Below, in pieces: positions 50,384-62,776 of a DNA stretch of 64,000 nt. The position numbers and the translations under genes are program-made. Source of the DNA: Thiobacillus sp. (lineage in GTDB: Bacteria; Pseudomonadota; Gammaproteobacteria; Burkholderiales; Thiobacillaceae); NCBI GenBank assembly GCA_024709425.1, contig JANJWS010000103.1, positions 28,078-92,077 on the forward strand. Reading direction: 5' to 3'. The notes beneath the pieces were generated by a model that saw nothing but the letters and a program-made list of their open reading frames with translations, ran no database searches and was not told the DNA's origin. Numbering within the stretch: position 1 is the first letter of the stretch; each line of letters begins with the position of its first letter.

Positions 50384-51364
50384 TCAGGGGCGTTCGAGGC
50401 CGGCGGGCGGCCAGTTTTCCAGCTTCATGCCGAGGGACAGCCCCTTGGAAGCGAGCACGTCCTTGATCTCGTTGAGCGACTTGCGGCCCAGGTTGGGGGT
50501 GCGCAGCAGTTCGGTTTCGGAGCGCTGGATCAGGTCGCCGATGAAGTAGATATTCTCCGCTTTCAGGCAGTTCGCGGAACGCACCGTCAACTCCAGATCG
50601 TCCACCGGGCGCAGCAGCATCGGATCGACCTGCGGCGAGCGCGGCGATTCGGATTCGACCGGGGTACCTTCCAGATCGGCGAACACCGACAGCTGGTTGA
50701 CCAGAATGCGGGCAGCGGTACGCACCGCTTCCTCGGGTTCGACCACACCATTCGTCTCGATGTCGATGACCAAACGGTCGAGGTCGGTACGCTGCTCGAC
50801 ACGGGCGCTTTCGACCGAGTAGGCCACGCGCCGAACCGGACTGAACGAGGCGTCGACGAGGATGGAGCCCACGGCACGTGTCTCTTCCGGAACCTTGCGC
50901 GCGGTCGCCGGCTGGTAGCCACGTCCAGCTTCGATCTTGATTTCCATGTCGAGTTTGCCACCCTTGGTCAGGTGCGCGATCACGTGATCAGGATTGAGCA
51001 CTTCGATATCGTGGCCGACCTCGATATCACCCGCGGTCACCACACCCTCGCCAGACTTGGCCACACGCAGGATGGCGGCGGCCTTGCCGTGCATCTTGAA
51101 GGCAATCCCCTTGAGGTTCAGCAGAATATCGACCACGTCTTCCTGCACGCCCTCAATCGTGGAGTATTCGTGAACGACCCCGCTGATGGTCACCTCGGTC
51201 GGCGCATAGCCCACCATGGACGACAGCAGGACACGACGCAGCGCATTGCCGAGCGTGTGGCCATAGCCACGCTCGAAGGGTTCCATGATGACCTTGGCGT
51301 GCAGCGGGGAGGCCCGGTCCACCTCGACAATCCGCGGCTTGAGAAAATCCGTTGCGCTTTGCAT
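50384..51364 (-). CDS. rpoA: RNA polymerase alpha subunit
   Basis: [25 protein letters not shown]-terminal [18 protein letters not shown]. Confidence 0.98.
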   Translation of the reverse strand: MQSATDFLKPRIVEVDRASPLHAKVIMEPFERGYGHTLGNALRRVLLSSMVGYAPTEVTISGVVHEYSTIEGVQEDVVDILLNLKGIAFKMHGKAAAILRVAKSGEGVVTAGDIEVGHDIEVLNPDHVIAHLTKGGKLDMEIKIEAGRGYQPATARKVPEETRAVGSILVDASFSPVRRVAYSVESARVEQRTDLDRLVIDIETNGVVEPEEAVRTAARILVNQLSVFADLEGTPVESESPRSPQVDPMLLRPVDDLELTVRSANCLKAENIYFIGDLIQRSETELLRTPNLGRKSLNEIKDVLASKGLSLGMKLENWPPAGLERP

Positions 51365-51395
51365 GGGTTGCGTTTCCTTACGTCTGGCTCAGGGC

Positions 51396-52025
51396 TTACT
51401 TGGAGTAAAGTTCGATGACCAGCGATTCGTTGATAGTCGACGGCAGTTCGGAACGCTGCGGGGCGGCCTTGTAAGTCCCCTTGAGGGCCTTCGCGTCAAC
51501 CTCGACCCATTCGGGGTAGCCACGCGCAGCCGTGGCTTCGGCCGCAGCCTTAACCCGCAGATGCGCCTTCGCCTTCTCGGTGACCTCTACCACGTCTCCC
51601 GCACGAACCTGATACGACGGGATGTTCACGCGGCGACCATTGACCAGAATGCCGTTGTGGCGAACCACCTGACGTGCCTCGGTGCGCGACGCGCCAAAGC
51701 CCATGCGATAACAGACCGAATCCAGACGCGATTCCAGCAGCGCCAGGAGGTTTTCGCCGGTCACACCCTTGCGACGGTCCGCTTCCTTGTAAACGAGACG
51801 GAACTGTCCTTCCAGCACGCCATAGATACGGCGGATCTTCTGCTTCTCACGCAGTTGCACGCCGTAACCGGACAAGCGTGCACCGCTCTTCTGGCCGTGC
51901 TGGCCAGGCGCGTACGCGCGGCGTTCGATCGCGCATTTGTCGGTGAAGCACTTTTCGCCCTTGAGGAACAGCTTCTCGCCTTCGCGGCGGCACTGACGGC
52001 ACTTGGGATCAAGATTACGAGCCAT
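51396..52025 (-). CDS. rpsD: 30S ribosomal protein S4
   Basis: [36 protein letters not shown]. Confidence 0.98.
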   Translation of the reverse strand: MARNLDPKCRQCRREGEKLFLKGEKCFTDKCAIERRAYAPGQHGQKSGARLSGYGVQLREKQKIRRIYGVLEGQFRLVYKEADRRKGVTGENLLALLESRLDSVCYRMGFGASRTEARQVVRHNGILVNGRRVNIPSYQVRAGDVVEVTEKAKAHLRVKAAAEATAARGYPEWVEVDAKALKGTYKAAPQRSELPSTINESLVIELYSK

Positions 52026-52039
52026 GGTATTCCCTGATG

Positions 52040-52432
52040 TTAGATGCGACGCTTTTTCGACGGGCGGCAGCCGTTGTGCGGAATCGGCGTGACGTCCGAA
52101 ATCGCGGTGATCTTGAAGCCGAGCGCGTTGAGCGCACGCACCGTCGATTCACGGCCGGGGCCGGGACCCTTGATCCGGACTTCCAGATTCTTGACGCCAT
52201 ATTCCTGCGCCATCTTGCCGGCATTTTCCGCGGCCACCTGCGCCGCAAATGGCGTCGACTTGCGCGAACCCTTGAAGCCGGCACCACCCGCGGTCGCCCA
52301 CGACAGCGCATTGCCCTGACGGTCAGTGATGGTCACGATGGTGTTGTTGAAGGAAGCGTGAATGTGCGCAATGCCTTCGGCAACATTCTTCTTGACCTTT
52401 TTGCGCACGCGCGCGGCAGTTTTTGTAGCCAT
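52040..52432 (-). CDS. rpsK: 30S ribosomal protein S11
   Basis: [46 protein letters not shown]. Confidence 0.98.
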   Translation of the reverse strand: MATKTAARVRKKVKKNVAEGIAHIHASFNNTIVTITDRQGNALSWATAGGAGFKGSRKSTPFAAQVAAENAGKMAQEYGVKNLEVRIKGPGPGRESTVRALNALGFKITAISDVTPIPHNGCRPSKKRRI

Positions 52433-52442
52433 GACCTAGTCC

Positions 52443-52799
52443 TTACTTTTTGATGGCCTTGCGCGGACCCTTTCGGGTACGTGCGTTGGTACGGGTACGC
52501 TGGCCGCGCACCGGCAGCCCCTTGCGATGTCGGAACCCACGGTAGCAACCAAGGTCCATCAAGCGCTTGATGTTCATGGTAACTTCGCGGCGGAGGTCGC
52601 CCTCAACCGTGAAACGCGAGACACCCTCGCGCAGGCGCTCCATCTCGGCCTCGGTCAGGTCCTTGATCTTGGCAGTGTGTGCAACGCCGGCAGCGTCGCA
52701 GATCTTGCCGGACGTGGTGCGACCAATGCCATAGATTGCGGTCAACGCAATAACAGCGTGCTGATGATTCGGGATATTAACCCCTGCTATACGGGCCAT
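52443..52799 (-). CDS. rpsM: 30S ribosomal protein S13
   Basis: [58 protein letters not shown]. Confidence 0.98.
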   Translation of the reverse strand: MARIAGVNIPNHQHAVIALTAIYGIGRTTSGKICDAAGVAHTAKIKDLTEAEMERLREGVSRFTVEGDLRREVTMNIKRLMDLGCYRGFRHRKGLPVRGQRTRTNARTRKGPRKAIKK

Positions 52800-52827
52800 T
52801 CGCAAAGCTCCGAACGGAAAACAAAAA

Positions 52828-52836
52828 ATTATAACA
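52828..52836 (-). promoter_or_regulatory. extended -10 promoter (TG-T-TATAAT) upstream of rpsM
   Basis: Minus strand TGTTATAATTTTTTG in the rpmJ-rpsM gap. Confidence 0.6.
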
Positions 52837-52878
52837 CAACAACCCGGTTCCGGGTCACACGTTCAACCGATCGCGACA

Positions 52879-52992
52879 TCAACCCTGCCGCTGCTTGTGG
52901 CGCGGATCGTCGCAAATCACGCGCACCACACCCTTGCGGCGAACGATCTTGCACTTGCGGCAAATTTTCTTGACAGACGCCTGCACTCTCAT
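52879..52992 (-). CDS. rpmJ: 50S ribosomal protein L36 (Cys-type)
   Basis: [37 protein letters not shown] translated by hand; too short for the ORF track. Confidence 0.97.
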   Translation of the reverse strand: MRVQASVKKICRKCKIVRRKGVVRVICDDPRHKQRQG

Positions 52993-53037
52993 GATTCATC
53001 TCCATTTCACGCCGGCGGTAGGCCGTCGGCTAAACAA

Positions 53038-53256
53038 TCACTTCGCCCGGAACACGATTCGACCCTTGGTCAGATCGTAAGGGGTCAACTCCACGGTCAC
53101 CTTGTCTCCCGGGAGGATACGGATGTAATGCATCCGCATCTTCCCGGAAATGTGGCCCAGAAGAATGTGTCCGTTTTCCAGCTTGACCCTGAATGTGGCG
53201 TTGGGGAGATTCTCCAGTACCTCGCCCTGCATCTGGATCACATCTTCCTTCGACAT
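53038..53256 (-). CDS. infA: translation initiation factor IF-1
   Basis: [72 protein letters not shown]; start overlaps the secY stop. Confidence 0.97.
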   Translation of the reverse strand: MSKEDVIQMQGEVLENLPNATFRVKLENGHILLGHISGKMRMHYIRILPGDKVTVELTPYDLTKGRIVFRAK

Positions 53257-54569
53257 CAGCGCCCCACCAGACCATTCCTGAAATTGGCCTTCTTCAGCAA
53301 GCCTTCGTACTGGTGCGACATCACATATGCCTGCACCTGGGCCATGAAATCCATGGTCACCACCACGATGATCAACAGCGAGGTGCCACCGAAGTAGAAC
53401 GGCACGTTCCACTTGAGGATCAGGAACTCCGGCAGCAGACACACCAGCGTGATGTAGATCGCACCGACCAGCGTCAACCGTGTCAGGATTTTGTCGATGT
53501 AGCGCGCGGTCTGGTCACCAGGCCGGATGCCGGGCACGAATGCCCCGCTCTTCTTCAGGTTGTCCGCGGTTTCCTTCGGGTCGAACACCAGCGCCGTATA
53601 AAAGAAACAGAAGAAGATGATCGCGAGTGCATACATCAACACATAGACCGGCTGGCCGGGTGACAGCGTGGCCGCAATGTCCCGCAGCCAACCCATCTGC
53701 TCGCCACTGCCGAACCAACCGGCAAGCGTCGCCGGGAACAGAATGATGCTCGACGCGAAGATCGGCGGAATCACCCCAGCCATGTTGAGCTTGAGCGGCA
53801 GGTGCGAACTCTGCCCACCGACCACCATCTTGCCCACTTGGCGCTTGGCGTAATTGACCAGGATCTTGCGCTGCCCCCGCTCGACGAACACCACCAGCGC
53901 GGTCACCAAAAGCACCCCGATAAACAGCATCAGTACGAGAGGAATGGAAAACGCCCCGGTGCGCGTCAGTTCCAGTGTGCCCCCAATGGCAGCAGGCAGG
54001 CCCGCGACGATGCCAGCGAAAATGATGATCGAAATCCCGTTGCCCAGCCCGCGCTCGGTAATCTGCTCGCCCAGCCACATGAGGAACATGGTGCCTGCAG
54101 TCAGGGTCACCACGGTCACCAGCCGAAAGCCCAGGCCAGGATCGAGCACCAGCCCAGCCTGCGACTCCAGTGCGATGGCGATGCCCAGCGACTGGAATAC
54201 CGCCAGGAACAGCGTCCCGTATCGGGTGTACTGCGTGATCTTTCGACGACCGGCCTCGCCCTCCTTCTTCAGCTCCTTGAGCTGCGGCGAGACCGTGCTC
54301 ATCAACTGCACGATGATCGAGGCCGAAATGTAGGGCATGATACCGAGCGCAAATACGCTGAAGCGCGACAGCGCACCGCCCGAGAACATGTTGAACATGC
54401 CCAGGATGCCGCCCTGCTGGGACTTGAACAACTGGTCAAGCACGAGCGGATCGATCCCCGGCACCGGGATGAAGGTGCCGATGCGATACACGATGAGCGC
54501 GCCCAGCAGGAACAGGAGCCGGCGCTTGAGGTCGCCGAACTTGTTCAAGCCGGTTTTTGGCATGGCCAC
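53256..54569 (-). CDS. secY: preprotein translocase subunit SecY
   Basis: [42 protein letters not shown]. Confidence 0.98.
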   Translation of the reverse strand: MAMPKTGLNKFGDLKRRLLFLLGALIVYRIGTFIPVPGIDPLVLDQLFKSQQGGILGMFNMFSGGALSRFSVFALGIMPYISASIIVQLMSTVSPQLKELKKEGEAGRRKITQYTRYGTLFLAVFQSLGIAIALESQAGLVLDPGLGFRLVTVVTLTAGTMFLMWLGEQITERGLGNGISIIIFAGIVAGLPAAIGGTLELTRTGAFSIPLVLMLFIGVLLVTALVVFVERGQRKILVNYAKRQVGKMVVGGQSSHLPLKLNMAGVIPPIFASSIILFPATLAGWFGSGEQMGWLRDIAATLSPGQPVYVLMYALAIIFFCFFYTALVFDPKETADNLKKSGAFVPGIRPGDQTARYIDKILTRLTLVGAIYITLVCLLPEFLILKWNVPFYFGGTSLLIIVVVTMDFMAQVQAYVMSHQYEGLLKKANFRNGLVGR

Positions 54570-54589
54570 GACGCGTTCCTCGCTGGCGA

Positions 54590-55024
54590 TTATTCGGTGA
54601 CGCTGCCGCCGGCGGCTTCAATGGCCGCCCGTGCGCCCTTGGTCACCGCAATGCCGCGCAGTTTCACCGGCCGCGAGACCTCGCCCGCCAGATAGATACG
54701 GGCCGCCTTCGCGTCGGCTCCAATGACGCCGGCCTGCTTCAGTACCAGCAGATCGATTTCGTCGACGCCCACGGTTGCCAATTCGTAAAGGCGAACACGG
54801 GCCGTGTCGGCCTTCGTCAGCGACACGAAGCCGCGCTTCGGCAAACGGCGATGCATCGGCATCTGACCGCCCTCAAAGCCGACCTTGTGGAAACCGCCTG
54901 CGCGAGACTTCTGGCCCTTGTGGCCGCGTCCAGCCGTCTTGCCCAGGCCCGAGCCGATGCCGCGACCGACACGGCGCTTGTCCTTCTTGGCGCCGTCAGC
55001 CGGCTTGATATTGTTCAGTTCCAT
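54590..55024 (-). CDS. rplO: 50S ribosomal protein L15
   Basis: [30 protein letters not shown]. Confidence 0.98.
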   Translation of the reverse strand: MELNNIKPADGAKKDKRRVGRGIGSGLGKTAGRGHKGQKSRAGGFHKVGFEGGQMPMHRRLPKRGFVSLTKADTARVRLYELATVGVDEIDLLVLKQAGVIGADAKAARIYLAGEVSRPVKLRGIAVTKGARAAIEAAGGSVTE

Positions 55025-55210
55025 TTAAGCCTCGCACTTCAGGAGATAGGCGACACGGGTGATCATGCCGCGGTTCTCGGGCGTATCCACCACTTCGACC
55101 GTGTGATTGAGACGGCGCAGACCCAGCCCGCGCACGCAGGCACGGTGAGGCGCTTTGGTGCCGATGAGACTCTTCACCAGCGTGACTCTGATTTTCTTCT
55201 GCTCGCTCAT
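55025..55210 (-). CDS. rpmD: 50S ribosomal protein L30
   Basis: [34 protein letters not shown]. Confidence 0.97.
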   Translation of the reverse strand: MSEQKKIRVTLVKSLIGTKAPHRACVRGLGLRRLNHTVEVVDTPENRGMITRVAYLLKCEA

Positions 55211-55216
55211 GACTGC

Positions 55217-55732
55217 TTACCCCGCGATCTCTTCGACGGACTTGCCACGCTTGGCCGCGATCTCGGACGGCGTCGACAGCTTCATCAGGCCGTCGAGGGT
55301 GGCACGCACGACGTTATAGGGATTGGTGGAACCCAGACACTTTGCCAGCACGTTTTGCACGCCCATCACCTCGAACACGGCGCGCATGGCGCCGCCGGCA
55401 ATGATGCCCGTGCCTTCGGATGCCGGCTGGATCAGCACGCGCGAAGCGCCGTGCTGCCCGACAACGGTGTGGTGGAAGGTGCCGTTCTTCAGGCTGACCT
55501 TGACCATCTTGCGCCGTGCCTCTTCCATCGCCTTCTGGACGGCGACCGGGACTTCGCGGGACTTGCCCTTACCCATGCCGATACCGCCGTCGCCATCGCC
55601 CACCACGGTGAGCGCGGCAAAACCCATGATCCGGCCGCCCTTCACCACCTTGGTGACGCGGTTGACCGAGATCATCTTTTCGCGCAGGCCGTCGCCGCGC
55701 TCTTCGTTGCTGCCAGGTGCTGTACGGGCCAT
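55217..55732 (-). CDS. rpsE: 30S ribosomal protein S5
   Basis: [46 protein letters not shown]. Confidence 0.98.
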   Translation of the reverse strand: MARTAPGSNEERGDGLREKMISVNRVTKVVKGGRIMGFAALTVVGDGDGGIGMGKGKSREVPVAVQKAMEEARRKMVKVSLKNGTFHHTVVGQHGASRVLIQPASEGTGIIAGGAMRAVFEVMGVQNVLAKCLGSTNPYNVVRATLDGLMKLSTPSEIAAKRGKSVEEIAG

Positions 55733-55747
55733 CTTGATTCTGCCTCG

Positions 55748-56101
55748 TTAAAAAACCAAACCGCCTTCGCGGGCCGCTTCGGCCAGGGCTTTCACACGCC
55801 CATGGAACTTGAAGCCGGAACGATCGAAGGCCACTTTTTCGATGCCAAGGCCCTTGGCCTTTTCGGCCAGGCGCTTGCCGACCGCGGCGGCGGCGGCGGC
55901 GTTGCCGCCATTACCGATTGCCGCGCGCAGGTCCTTGTCGTTGGACGAGGCACTGGTCATCACCGTGCCACCATCCGCGGAAATAATCTGCGCGTAGATG
56001 TGGCTGTTAGTGCGGTGAATGGCCAGTCGAATCGCCTTGACGGCCGCGATCTTGGCGCGGGTTTTGCGCGCCCTGCGAATCCGTGATTGCTTGGTGTTCA
56101 T
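55748..56101 (-). CDS. rplR: 50S ribosomal protein L18
   Basis: [50 protein letters not shown]. Confidence 0.98.
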   Translation of the reverse strand: MNTKQSRIRRARKTRAKIAAVKAIRLAIHRTNSHIYAQIISADGGTVMTSASSNDKDLRAAIGNGGNAAAAAAVGKRLAEKAKGLGIEKVAFDRSGFKFHGRVKALAEAAREGGLVF

Positions 56102-56117
56102 GGTTTGTCCTTAAGCC

Positions 56118-56648
56118 TTACTTCTTCTTGGTCTCTTTCTTGACGACCACTTCGTCGCTATAACGAACGCCCTTGCCCTTGTAAGGCTCCGGCGGACGGT
56201 AGGCGCGCACATCCGCGGCCACCTGCCCAACCGCCTGACGATCAACGCCCTTGATGACGATCTCCGTCTGCGACGGGGTCTCGACCTTAATGCCAGCCGG
56301 CATCTTGTGCACCACCGGATGCGAGAAGCCGAGCGTCAGGTTGAGCGCATCGCCCTGGGCCTGAGCACGGTAACCCACACCAACGAGCGTCAGACGCTTC
56401 TCAAAGCCTTGGGTGACGCCGCGCACCATGTTGTTGACCAGTGCACGCATCGTCCCGGCCATCGCGTTGGCCTGGATGCTGTCACGGGTCGGCGCGAATT
56501 TCAGCGAACCGTCTTCGAGCGTGACAACCACGTCACCTGACGTCGCCTGCTGCAAGGTACCCAGCGGCCCCTTGACGGAGATGGTACGGCCAAGATTGAC
56601 TTCGACGCCTTTGGGCAGCGCGATCGGATTTTTTGCTACGCGTGACAT
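56118..56648 (-). CDS. rplF: 50S ribosomal protein L6
   Basis: [41 protein letters not shown]. Track start 56714 is an extension. Confidence 0.97.
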   Translation of the reverse strand: MSRVAKNPIALPKGVEVNLGRTISVKGPLGTLQQATSGDVVVTLEDGSLKFAPTRDSIQANAMAGTMRALVNNMVRGVTQGFEKRLTLVGVGYRAQAQGDALNLTLGFSHPVVHKMPAGIKVETPSQTEIVIKGVDRQAVGQVAADVRAYRPPEPYKGKGVRYSDEVVVKKETKKK

Positions 56649-56664
56649 TTTGTTCCTCCCTGGC

Positions 56665-57060
56665 TTAGGCGACCACGCACAGGATTTCGCCGCCCACACC
56701 CTTCGCACGCGCATGGCGGTCCGCCATCACGCCGCGCGAGGTGGAAACGATCGCGACACCCAGGCCATTCATCACACGGGGTAGTTCCTCAGCACCCTTG
56801 TAGATGCGGAGGCCGGGCTTGCTCACCCGCTCGATCCGTTCGATCACCGGTCGCCCGGCGTAATACTTGAGCTGCAGTTCGAGCTCAGGCTTGCCAGCCT
56901 CGCCCCGTACCGCGAAATCGTCGATGTACCCTTCGTCCTTCAGGACCTGGGCGATAGCCACCTTCACTTTCGAGGAAGGCATCGTTACGGTCGCCTTTTC
57001 GACGGATTGTGCATTGCGGATACGCGTCAGCATGTCCGCGATGGGATCACTCATACTCAT
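56665..57060 (-). CDS. rpsH: 30S ribosomal protein S8
   Basis: [35 protein letters not shown]. Confidence 0.98.
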   Translation of the reverse strand: MSMSDPIADMLTRIRNAQSVEKATVTMPSSKVKVAIAQVLKDEGYIDDFAVRGEAGKPELELQLKYYAGRPVIERIERVSKPGLRIYKGAEELPRVMNGLGVAIVSTSRGVMADRHARAKGVGGEILCVVA

Positions 57061-57072
57061 AATGTTCGCCTC

Positions 57073-57378
57073 TCACCAGCTTGCCTTGACAATGCCCGGA
57101 ATCTCGCCGCGCATCGCATACTCGCGCAGCTTGCCGCGCGCCAAGCCGAACTTCGCGAAGACGCCACGCGGCCGCCCGGTCAACTGGCAACGATTGCGTT
57201 GGCGTACAGGGCTCGCATTGCGCGGCAGGGCCTGCAGGGCCTGCAGGGCAGCCATGCGCTCGTCGTCGCTGCTGCGCGGGTTCGCGATCGCAGCCTTGAG
57301 CTCGGCACGCTTGGCGGCATACTTCTTAACCATGCGCGCGCGCTTTTCTTCACGGTTGATCAAGGATACTTTGGCCAT
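57073..57378 (-). CDS. rpsN: 30S ribosomal protein S14 (101 aa, Cys-less type)
   Basis: [51 protein letters not shown]. Confidence 0.98.
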   Translation of the reverse strand: MAKVSLINREEKRARMVKKYAAKRAELKAAIANPRSSDDERMAALQALQALPRNASPVRQRNRCQLTGRPRGVFAKFGLARGKLREYAMRGEIPGIVKASW

Positions 57379-57385
57379 GCCTACC

Positions 57386-57925
57386 TCAATTCTTGAACGG
57401 GAAACTGAAGGCGGCCAGCAGCGCGCGGGCCTCTTCGTCGGTCTTGGCGGTGGTGGTGATCGTGATGTTCATGCCACGCAGCGCATCGATCTTGTCGTAC
57501 TCGATCTCAGGGAAAATGATCTGTTCCTTGACACCCATGTTGTAGTTGCCACGACCATCGAAGGACTTGCCCGACACACCACGGAAGTCGCGGATGCGCG
57601 GCATCGCAACCGTCACCAGGCGATCGAGAAACTCATACATTTGCCCGCGCCGCAGCGTCACCATGCAACCGACCGGATAGTTTTCGCGAATCTTGAAGCC
57701 GGCGATCGATTTTTTTGACTTGGTCACGACCGGTTTCTGGCCGGCGATTTTCTGCATGTCGCCAACGGCGTGCTCCATCACCTTCTTGTCGGCAACCGCC
57801 TCACCCACCCCCATATTGAGGGTGATTTTCTGGATGCGCGGGACCTCCATGACCGACTTGTAACCAAACTGCTCGACCAGCTTGGGAACGACGGTTTCAC
57901 GATAAAATTCTTGCAAGCGCGCCAT
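57386..57925 (-). CDS. rplE: 50S ribosomal protein L5
   Basis: [54 protein letters not shown]. Confidence 0.98.
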   Translation of the reverse strand: MARLQEFYRETVVPKLVEQFGYKSVMEVPRIQKITLNMGVGEAVADKKVMEHAVGDMQKIAGQKPVVTKSKKSIAGFKIRENYPVGCMVTLRRGQMYEFLDRLVTVAMPRIRDFRGVSGKSFDGRGNYNMGVKEQIIFPEIEYDKIDALRGMNITITTTAKTDEEARALLAAFSFPFKN

Positions 57926-57927
57926 GA

Positions 57928-58251
57928 TTACCCCTGAGCGTCAACCATTTCGCCATTGGATTTATAGATCCGCACCTTGCGGCCATCCTCCAGCGTCTTG
58001 AAACCGACCCGGTCCGCCTTCTGCGTGGCGACATTGAAGAGCGCCACGTTCGATGCGTCGATCGGCATTTCCTTTTCGACAATGCCACCCTGTTGATTGC
58101 GCATGGGGTTGGGCTTCTGGTGCTTTTTCACCCGATTCACCCCTTCGACCAGCACGGCACCATCATCCAGCACGCGCAGCACCGTGCCACGCTTGCCCTT
58201 GTCTTTGCCCGCCAGGATCACGACCTGATCGTTCTTGCGAATTTTTGCCAT
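57928..58251 (-). CDS. rplX: 50S ribosomal protein L24
   Basis: [43 protein letters not shown]. Confidence 0.98.
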   Translation of the reverse strand: MAKIRKNDQVVILAGKDKGKRGTVLRVLDDGAVLVEGVNRVKKHQKPNPMRNQQGGIVEKEMPIDASNVALFNVATQKADRVGFKTLEDGRKVRIYKSNGEMVDAQG

Positions 58252-58260
58252 GATTCCCCC

Positions 58261-58629
58261 TTACAGCACTTCCGGCGCCAGCGAGACGATCTTCATGAAC
58301 TTCTCGGTACGCAACTCGCGGGTCACCGGGCCAAAGATACGCGTGCCGATCGGCTCCAGTTTGTTGTTGAGCAGCACAGCAGCGTTACCATCGAAACGCA
58401 CCAGCGAGCCATCAGGCCGACGAACGCCCTTCGCGGTACGAACGACCACAGCGTTGTAGACATCACCCTTCTTCACGCGACCGCGCGGCGCGGCATCCTT
58501 GATGCTGACCTTGATGATGTCGCCCACGCTGGCGTAACGGCGGTGACTGCCGCCCAAAACCTTGATGCACATCACCGAGCGCGCGCCCGTGTTGTCTGCA
58601 ACGTCCAGTACGGACTGCATCTGAATCAT
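58261..58629 (-). CDS. rplN: 50S ribosomal protein L14
   Basis: [39 protein letters not shown]. Confidence 0.98.
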   Translation of the reverse strand: MIQMQSVLDVADNTGARSVMCIKVLGGSHRRYASVGDIIKVSIKDAAPRGRVKKGDVYNAVVVRTAKGVRRPDGSLVRFDGNAAVLLNNKLEPIGTRIFGPVTRELRTEKFMKIVSLAPEVL

Positions 58630-58780
58630 TTAAATTGCCTCCAACTTAATCCACCACGCCTTGAAATCAGAACAGCGGCGGCCAGTTTTGGAACCCGTTC
58701 GGGAGAATCGCCACATGTTGCGTGGCGGTGCTGAGTCAGCGAACCGGCATCCAGCCAGACCACCAACCGGAAAACCCAGC

Positions 58781-58809
58781 ACTATACCGGGCTTTTACAT
58801 CCAGCGCAA
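58781..58809 (-). promoter_or_regulatory. spc-operon promoter TTGCGC-N17-TATAGT
   Basis: -35 at 58804..58809 (near the rpsQ 3' end), -10 at 58781..58786; ~145-nt leader before rplN. Confidence 0.7.
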
Positions 58810-58812
58810 GCG

Positions 58813-59076
58813 TCAGACGCGAGCGCGCTCAACCAGCTTGCTGACGGTCCAGGCCTTGGTACGCGACAGCTTGCGCGATTCCACGATCTGCACCATGTCA
58901 CCCTCGTGAAACTCATTGTTCTCATCGTGGGCGTGATATTTCTTGGACAGCCGGATCACCTTGCCGATAACCGGGTGCTTCACCCGACGCTCGACCAGCA
59001 CAGTCACGGTCTTGTCCATCTTGTCGCTCACCACACGTCCGGTGAGCGTGCGCACCATCTTCTTTGTTTCACTCAT
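58813..59076 (-). CDS. rpsQ: 30S ribosomal protein S17
   Basis: [44 protein letters not shown]. Confidence 0.98.
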   Translation of the reverse strand: MSETKKMVRTLTGRVVSDKMDKTVTVLVERRVKHPVIGKVIRLSKKYHAHDENNEFHEGDMVQIVESRKLSRTKAWTVSKLVERARV

Positions 59077-59267
59077 GCTTGACCCGCCTTCTCGCGCATA
59101 ATGGTCTTGACCCGGGCGATGTCACGGCGCAGCTTGCCAAGGTCGGCAGTCTTGTTGGACTGCTGGGTGGCCACCTGCATACGCAGCGAAAAGTGCGCGC
59201 GCAGCAGCGACTCGAGTTCCTGTTTCAGTTCGGCGGCGTTCTTGCCGCGCATCTCTTTTGCATTCAT
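59073..59267 (-). CDS. rpmC: 50S ribosomal protein L29
   Basis: [44 protein letters not shown]. Confidence 0.97.
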   Translation of the reverse strand: MNAKEMRGKNAAELKQELESLLRAHFSLRMQVATQQSNKTADLGKLRRDIARVKTIMREKAGQA

Positions 59268-59270
59268 CGT

Positions 59271-59687
59271 TCAGCTCCCGATCATGCGGGTAACGAAAGT
59301 GGTGGCGATCGGCAGCTTGGCGGCGGCCAGGCGGAATGCCTCACGCGCCAGCTCTTCGTTGACGCCGTCCATTTCATAGAGAACCTTGCCGGGTTGAATC
59401 TCGGCCACATAGTATTCCGGGGCGCCCTTGCCGTTACCCATGCGGACTTCGGCCGGCTTCTTGGAAATCGGCTTGTCCGGGAAGATGCGGATCCAAATAC
59501 GGCCACCCCGCTTGATATGACGAGTCATCGCGCGACGGGCCGCTTCGATTTGCCGTGCCGTCAGGCGACCGCGGCCAATGGCCTTGAGACCAAAGTCGCC
59601 GAAGCTGACGTGGGCGCCACGCGTCGCCAGGCCGGTATTTCGGCCCTTCTGTTCCTTGCGGTATTTTCTTCTAGCTGGCTGCAGCAT
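59271..59687 (-). CDS. rplP: 50S ribosomal protein L16
   Basis: [66 protein letters not shown]. Confidence 0.98.
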   Translation of the reverse strand: MLQPARRKYRKEQKGRNTGLATRGAHVSFGDFGLKAIGRGRLTARQIEAARRAMTRHIKRGGRIWIRIFPDKPISKKPAEVRMGNGKGAPEYYVAEIQPGKVLYEMDGVNEELAREAFRLAAAKLPIATTFVTRMIGS

Positions 59688-60375
59688 GTTTCACTCCTGG
59701 TTTCTTTCCCCGGCGCTCCGGCTCAGCGGCCACCGGTTGCTCCCCGCGGTTCAGCGAGTCGCCCTTGTAGACCCACACCTTGATGCCGATGATGCCGTAG
59801 GTGGTCTTCGCTTCGGCAAAACCGTAGTCAATCTCGGCGCGCAGGGTATGCAGGGGCACGCGGCCTTCACGGTACCATTCGGTGCGCGCGATCTCCGCGC
59901 CGTTCAGACGGCCCGAACTCATGATCTTGATACCCTGCGCGCCCAGGCGCATCGCGTTCTGCATCGCGCGTTTCATGGCGCGGCGGAACATCACACGTTT
60001 CTCGAGCTGTTGCGCGATGCCATCGGCAATGATCTGCGCATCCGTCTCGGGCTTGCGCACTTCCTCGATGTTCACGTGCACCGGCACGGTCATCATGCCA
60101 GCCAGCTCCCGGCGCAGCACTTCGATGTCTTCACCCTTCTTGCCGATCACGACGCCAGGACGTCCACTGTAGATCGTGATGCGCGCGTTCTTCGCCGGGC
60201 GCTCGATCATGACCTTGGACACCGAGGCGTGAGCGAGCTTCTTCTTCAGGTAGTCACGCACCTTGATGTCCTCCAGCAGGGTGCTGGAGAAATTGCGGTT
60301 CGAGCCATACCACTTCGCGGTCCAGATACGCTGGACGCCCAGGCGAAAACCGATCGGATGTACTTTCTGTCCCAT
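59671..60375 (-). CDS. rpsC: 30S ribosomal protein S3
   Basis: [36 protein letters not shown]. Confidence 0.98.
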   Translation of the reverse strand: MGQKVHPIGFRLGVQRIWTAKWYGSNRNFSSTLLEDIKVRDYLKKKLAHASVSKVMIERPAKNARITIYSGRPGVVIGKKGEDIEVLRRELAGMMTVPVHVNIEEVRKPETDAQIIADGIAQQLEKRVMFRRAMKRAMQNAMRLGAQGIKIMSSGRLNGAEIARTEWYREGRVPLHTLRAEIDYGFAEAKTTYGIIGIKVWVYKGDSLNRGEQPVAAEPERRGKKPGVKHAAAS

Positions 60376-60384
60376 GGCGCTTCC

Positions 60385-60717
60385 TCAATCGCCAACCGTC
60401 ACGGTGATGTGACAGGTCGGTTTGCTAATACGGTTGCCGCGGCCCTTGGCGCGGGCGGTAAAGCGCTTCAGTACGGCGCCCTGGTCAACGTAGATGGTCT
60501 TGACCTTGAGGGCGTCAATGTCGGCGCCCTCGTTGTGCTCGGCGTTGGCGATCGCGGACTCAAGTACCTTCTTGATGATGCCGGCGCCTTTCTTCGGGCT
60601 GAACGCCAGGATGTCGAGCGCCTTCTCCACGCGCAGACCACGAATCTGGTCGGCGACCAAGCGGCCTTTCTGGGCAGACAGGCGGGTACCACGCAACACT
60701 GCAGAAACTTCCATCAT
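60385..60717 (-). CDS. rplV: 50S ribosomal protein L22
   Basis: [37 protein letters not shown]; track start 60750 is an extension. Confidence 0.97.
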   Translation of the reverse strand: MMEVSAVLRGTRLSAQKGRLVADQIRGLRVEKALDILAFSPKKGAGIIKKVLESAIANAEHNEGADIDALKVKTIYVDQGAVLKRFTARAKGRGNRISKPTCHITVTVGD

Positions 60718-60724
60718 GCGCTCC

Positions 60725-61000
60725 TTATTTCTTCGCCTTCTTGTCCGCAACGTGCCCCTTGAAGGTGCGCGTCAGCGAGAACTCGCCCAGCTTGTGGCCC
60801 ACCATGTTCTCGGTGACGAATACCGGAACGTGCTGCCGGCCATTGTGCACGGCGATGGTGAGACCGATGAAGTCCGGAAGCACGGTTGACCGACGCGACC
60901 AGGTCTTGATCGGCCGCTTGTCGTTCGAATTCCGAGCAGTCTCGATCTTCTTCAGCAGATGCCCGTCAACGAAGGGCCCTTTTTTGATTGAACGTGCCAT
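60725..61000 (-). CDS. rpsS: 30S ribosomal protein S19
   Basis: [46 protein letters not shown]. Confidence 0.98.
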   Translation of the reverse strand: MARSIKKGPFVDGHLLKKIETARNSNDKRPIKTWSRRSTVLPDFIGLTIAVHNGRQHVPVFVTENMVGHKLGEFSLTRTFKGHVADKKAKK

Positions 61001-61015
61001 ATCTATCTACCTTAC

Positions 61016-61843
61016 TCAGCGCGCGTGACGGCGGCGCACGATCATGTTGGAGGTGCGCTTGTTGCTGCGGGTGCGGTAACCCTTCGTCGGTGTACCCCAC
61101 GGGCTGACCGGATGACGGCCCGCCGCGGTGCGTCCTTCACCACCACCATGCGGGTGATCGACCGGGTTCATCACGACGCCGCGCACCGTCGGACGGATGC
61201 CGCGCCAGCGGGTTGCACCCGCCTTGCCAAGGGAACGCAGGCTGTGCTCTTCGTTGCCGCACTCACCCAGGGTCGCGCGACAATCGACGTGCACCTTGCG
61301 AATCTCGCCGGAACGCAGGCGAAGCTGAGCGTAGCTCCCCTCGCGCGCCAGAAGCTGGGCCGAGGTGCCGGCGGAGCGCGCAATCTGCGCACCCTTGCCG
61401 GGCATCATCTCGACGCAGTGCACCGTGCTACCCACGGGAATGCTGCGCAGCGGCAGACAATTGCCCGGCTTGATCGGCGCTTCGGCGCCGTTCACCAATT
61501 GGGCGCCCACCTGCACACCACGCGGCGCGATGATGTAGCAGCGTTCGCCGTCCGCGTAGCACAGCAAGGCCAGGTGCGCGGAGCGGTTGGGATCGTATTC
61601 CAGCCGCTCGACCTTCGCGGGAATACCGTCCTTGTTACGACGGAAATCCACCACGCGGTAGTGCTGCTTGTGTCCACCGCCTTTATGGCGCACCGTGACG
61701 TGGCCGTTGTTGTTGCGTCCGGAACCGCGCTTTTTTGGTTCGACAAGGGCAGCGACAGGCTTGCCCTTGTGCAGGCCGGGCGTCACGACCTTGACGACTG
61801 CACGGCGTCCGGCCGATGTGGGTTTGACTTTGATCAATGCCAT
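61016..61843 (-). CDS. rplB: 50S ribosomal protein L2
   Basis: [54 protein letters not shown]. Confidence 0.98.
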   Translation of the reverse strand: MALIKVKPTSAGRRAVVKVVTPGLHKGKPVAALVEPKKRGSGRNNNGHVTVRHKGGGHKQHYRVVDFRRNKDGIPAKVERLEYDPNRSAHLALLCYADGERCYIIAPRGVQVGAQLVNGAEAPIKPGNCLPLRSIPVGSTVHCVEMMPGKGAQIARSAGTSAQLLAREGSYAQLRLRSGEIRKVHVDCRATLGECGNEEHSLRSLGKAGATRWRGIRPTVRGVVMNPVDHPHGGGEGRTAAGRHPVSPWGTPTKGYRTRSNKRTSNMIVRRRHAR

Positions 61844-61853
61844 GATGGTTTCC

Positions 61854-62159
61854 TTACTGACCGGACGTGAAGTCGATGTCCTGGCCCGGCTTGAGGGTGA
61901 CGTAAGCCTTCTTCCAGTTGTCGCGACGTCCCATGACGCGGCCCGAGCGCTTGATCTTGCCCTTGACGTTCAGGACCTGCACGCCTTCGACCTCGACCTT
62001 GAACAGGCTTGCAACGGCGGCGCCGATCTCCTGCTTTGTTGCATCGGGCAGCACGCGGAAAACCACCTGGTTGAGCTTGTCCGCGACGCGGGTACTCTTT
62101 TCGGAGATCACGGGCGCGAGAATGACCTTGAGCAGACGTTCCTGACTGATCGCATTCAT
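61854..62159 (-). CDS. rplW: 50S ribosomal protein L23
   Basis: [46 protein letters not shown]. Confidence 0.97.
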   Translation of the reverse strand: MNAISQERLLKVILAPVISEKSTRVADKLNQVVFRVLPDATKQEIGAAVASLFKVEVEGVQVLNVKGKIKRSGRVMGRRDNWKKAYVTLKPGQDIDFTSGQ

Positions 62160-62776
62160 CACACCATCTCCTCGAACTGCTTGACCGCCGCCTTGGTGAT
62201 CAGCACATTGCCAAATTTGATCAGGCTCCAGGGATCCGCCTGATGCGGCTCGACCACATACACATCACGCAGGTTGCGCGAGGACAACCACAGGTTGTCG
62301 TCTACGCTGTCAGCAATGATCATGACCTTGCCGTAGCCCATGGATTTCAGCTTGCCCGCGAGCACCTTCGTCTTGGGCGAGTCGACGCCAAGACTCTCGA
62401 CCACCTTGAGCTTGCCATCACGCGCCAACTGGGACAGGATCGTCGCCAAGCCGGCACGGTACATCTTGCGGTTCACCTTGTGGGTGAAATTCTCGTTCGG
62501 CTTGTTCGGGAAGGTGACGCCACCACCGCGCCAGATCGGGCTGGAGGTGCGACCAGAACGCGCGCGACCCGTACCCTTTTGACGCCACGGTTTGTGTGTC
62601 GACGCGGTCACTTCGGCACGTGTCTTCTGCGCACGATCGGCGCTGCGCGCGTTCGCCTGGAACGCCGTGACGACCTGATGCACCAGCGCTTCATTGTAGT
62701 CACGACCAAACGTCTCGTCGGACGCGGCGACACTGGTCACCTGCTGGCCCTGATCGTTGATCACTGCGAGTTCCAT
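62159..62776 (-). CDS. rplD: 50S ribosomal protein L4
   Basis: [32 protein letters not shown]. Confidence 0.98.
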   Translation of the reverse strand: MELAVINDQGQQVTSVAASDETFGRDYNEALVHQVVTAFQANARSADRAQKTRAEVTASTHKPWRQKGTGRARSGRTSSPIWRGGGVTFPNKPNENFTHKVNRKMYRAGLATILSQLARDGKLKVVESLGVDSPKTKVLAGKLKSMGYGKVMIIADSVDDNLWLSSRNLRDVYVVEPHQADPWSLIKFGNVLITKAAVKQFEEMV

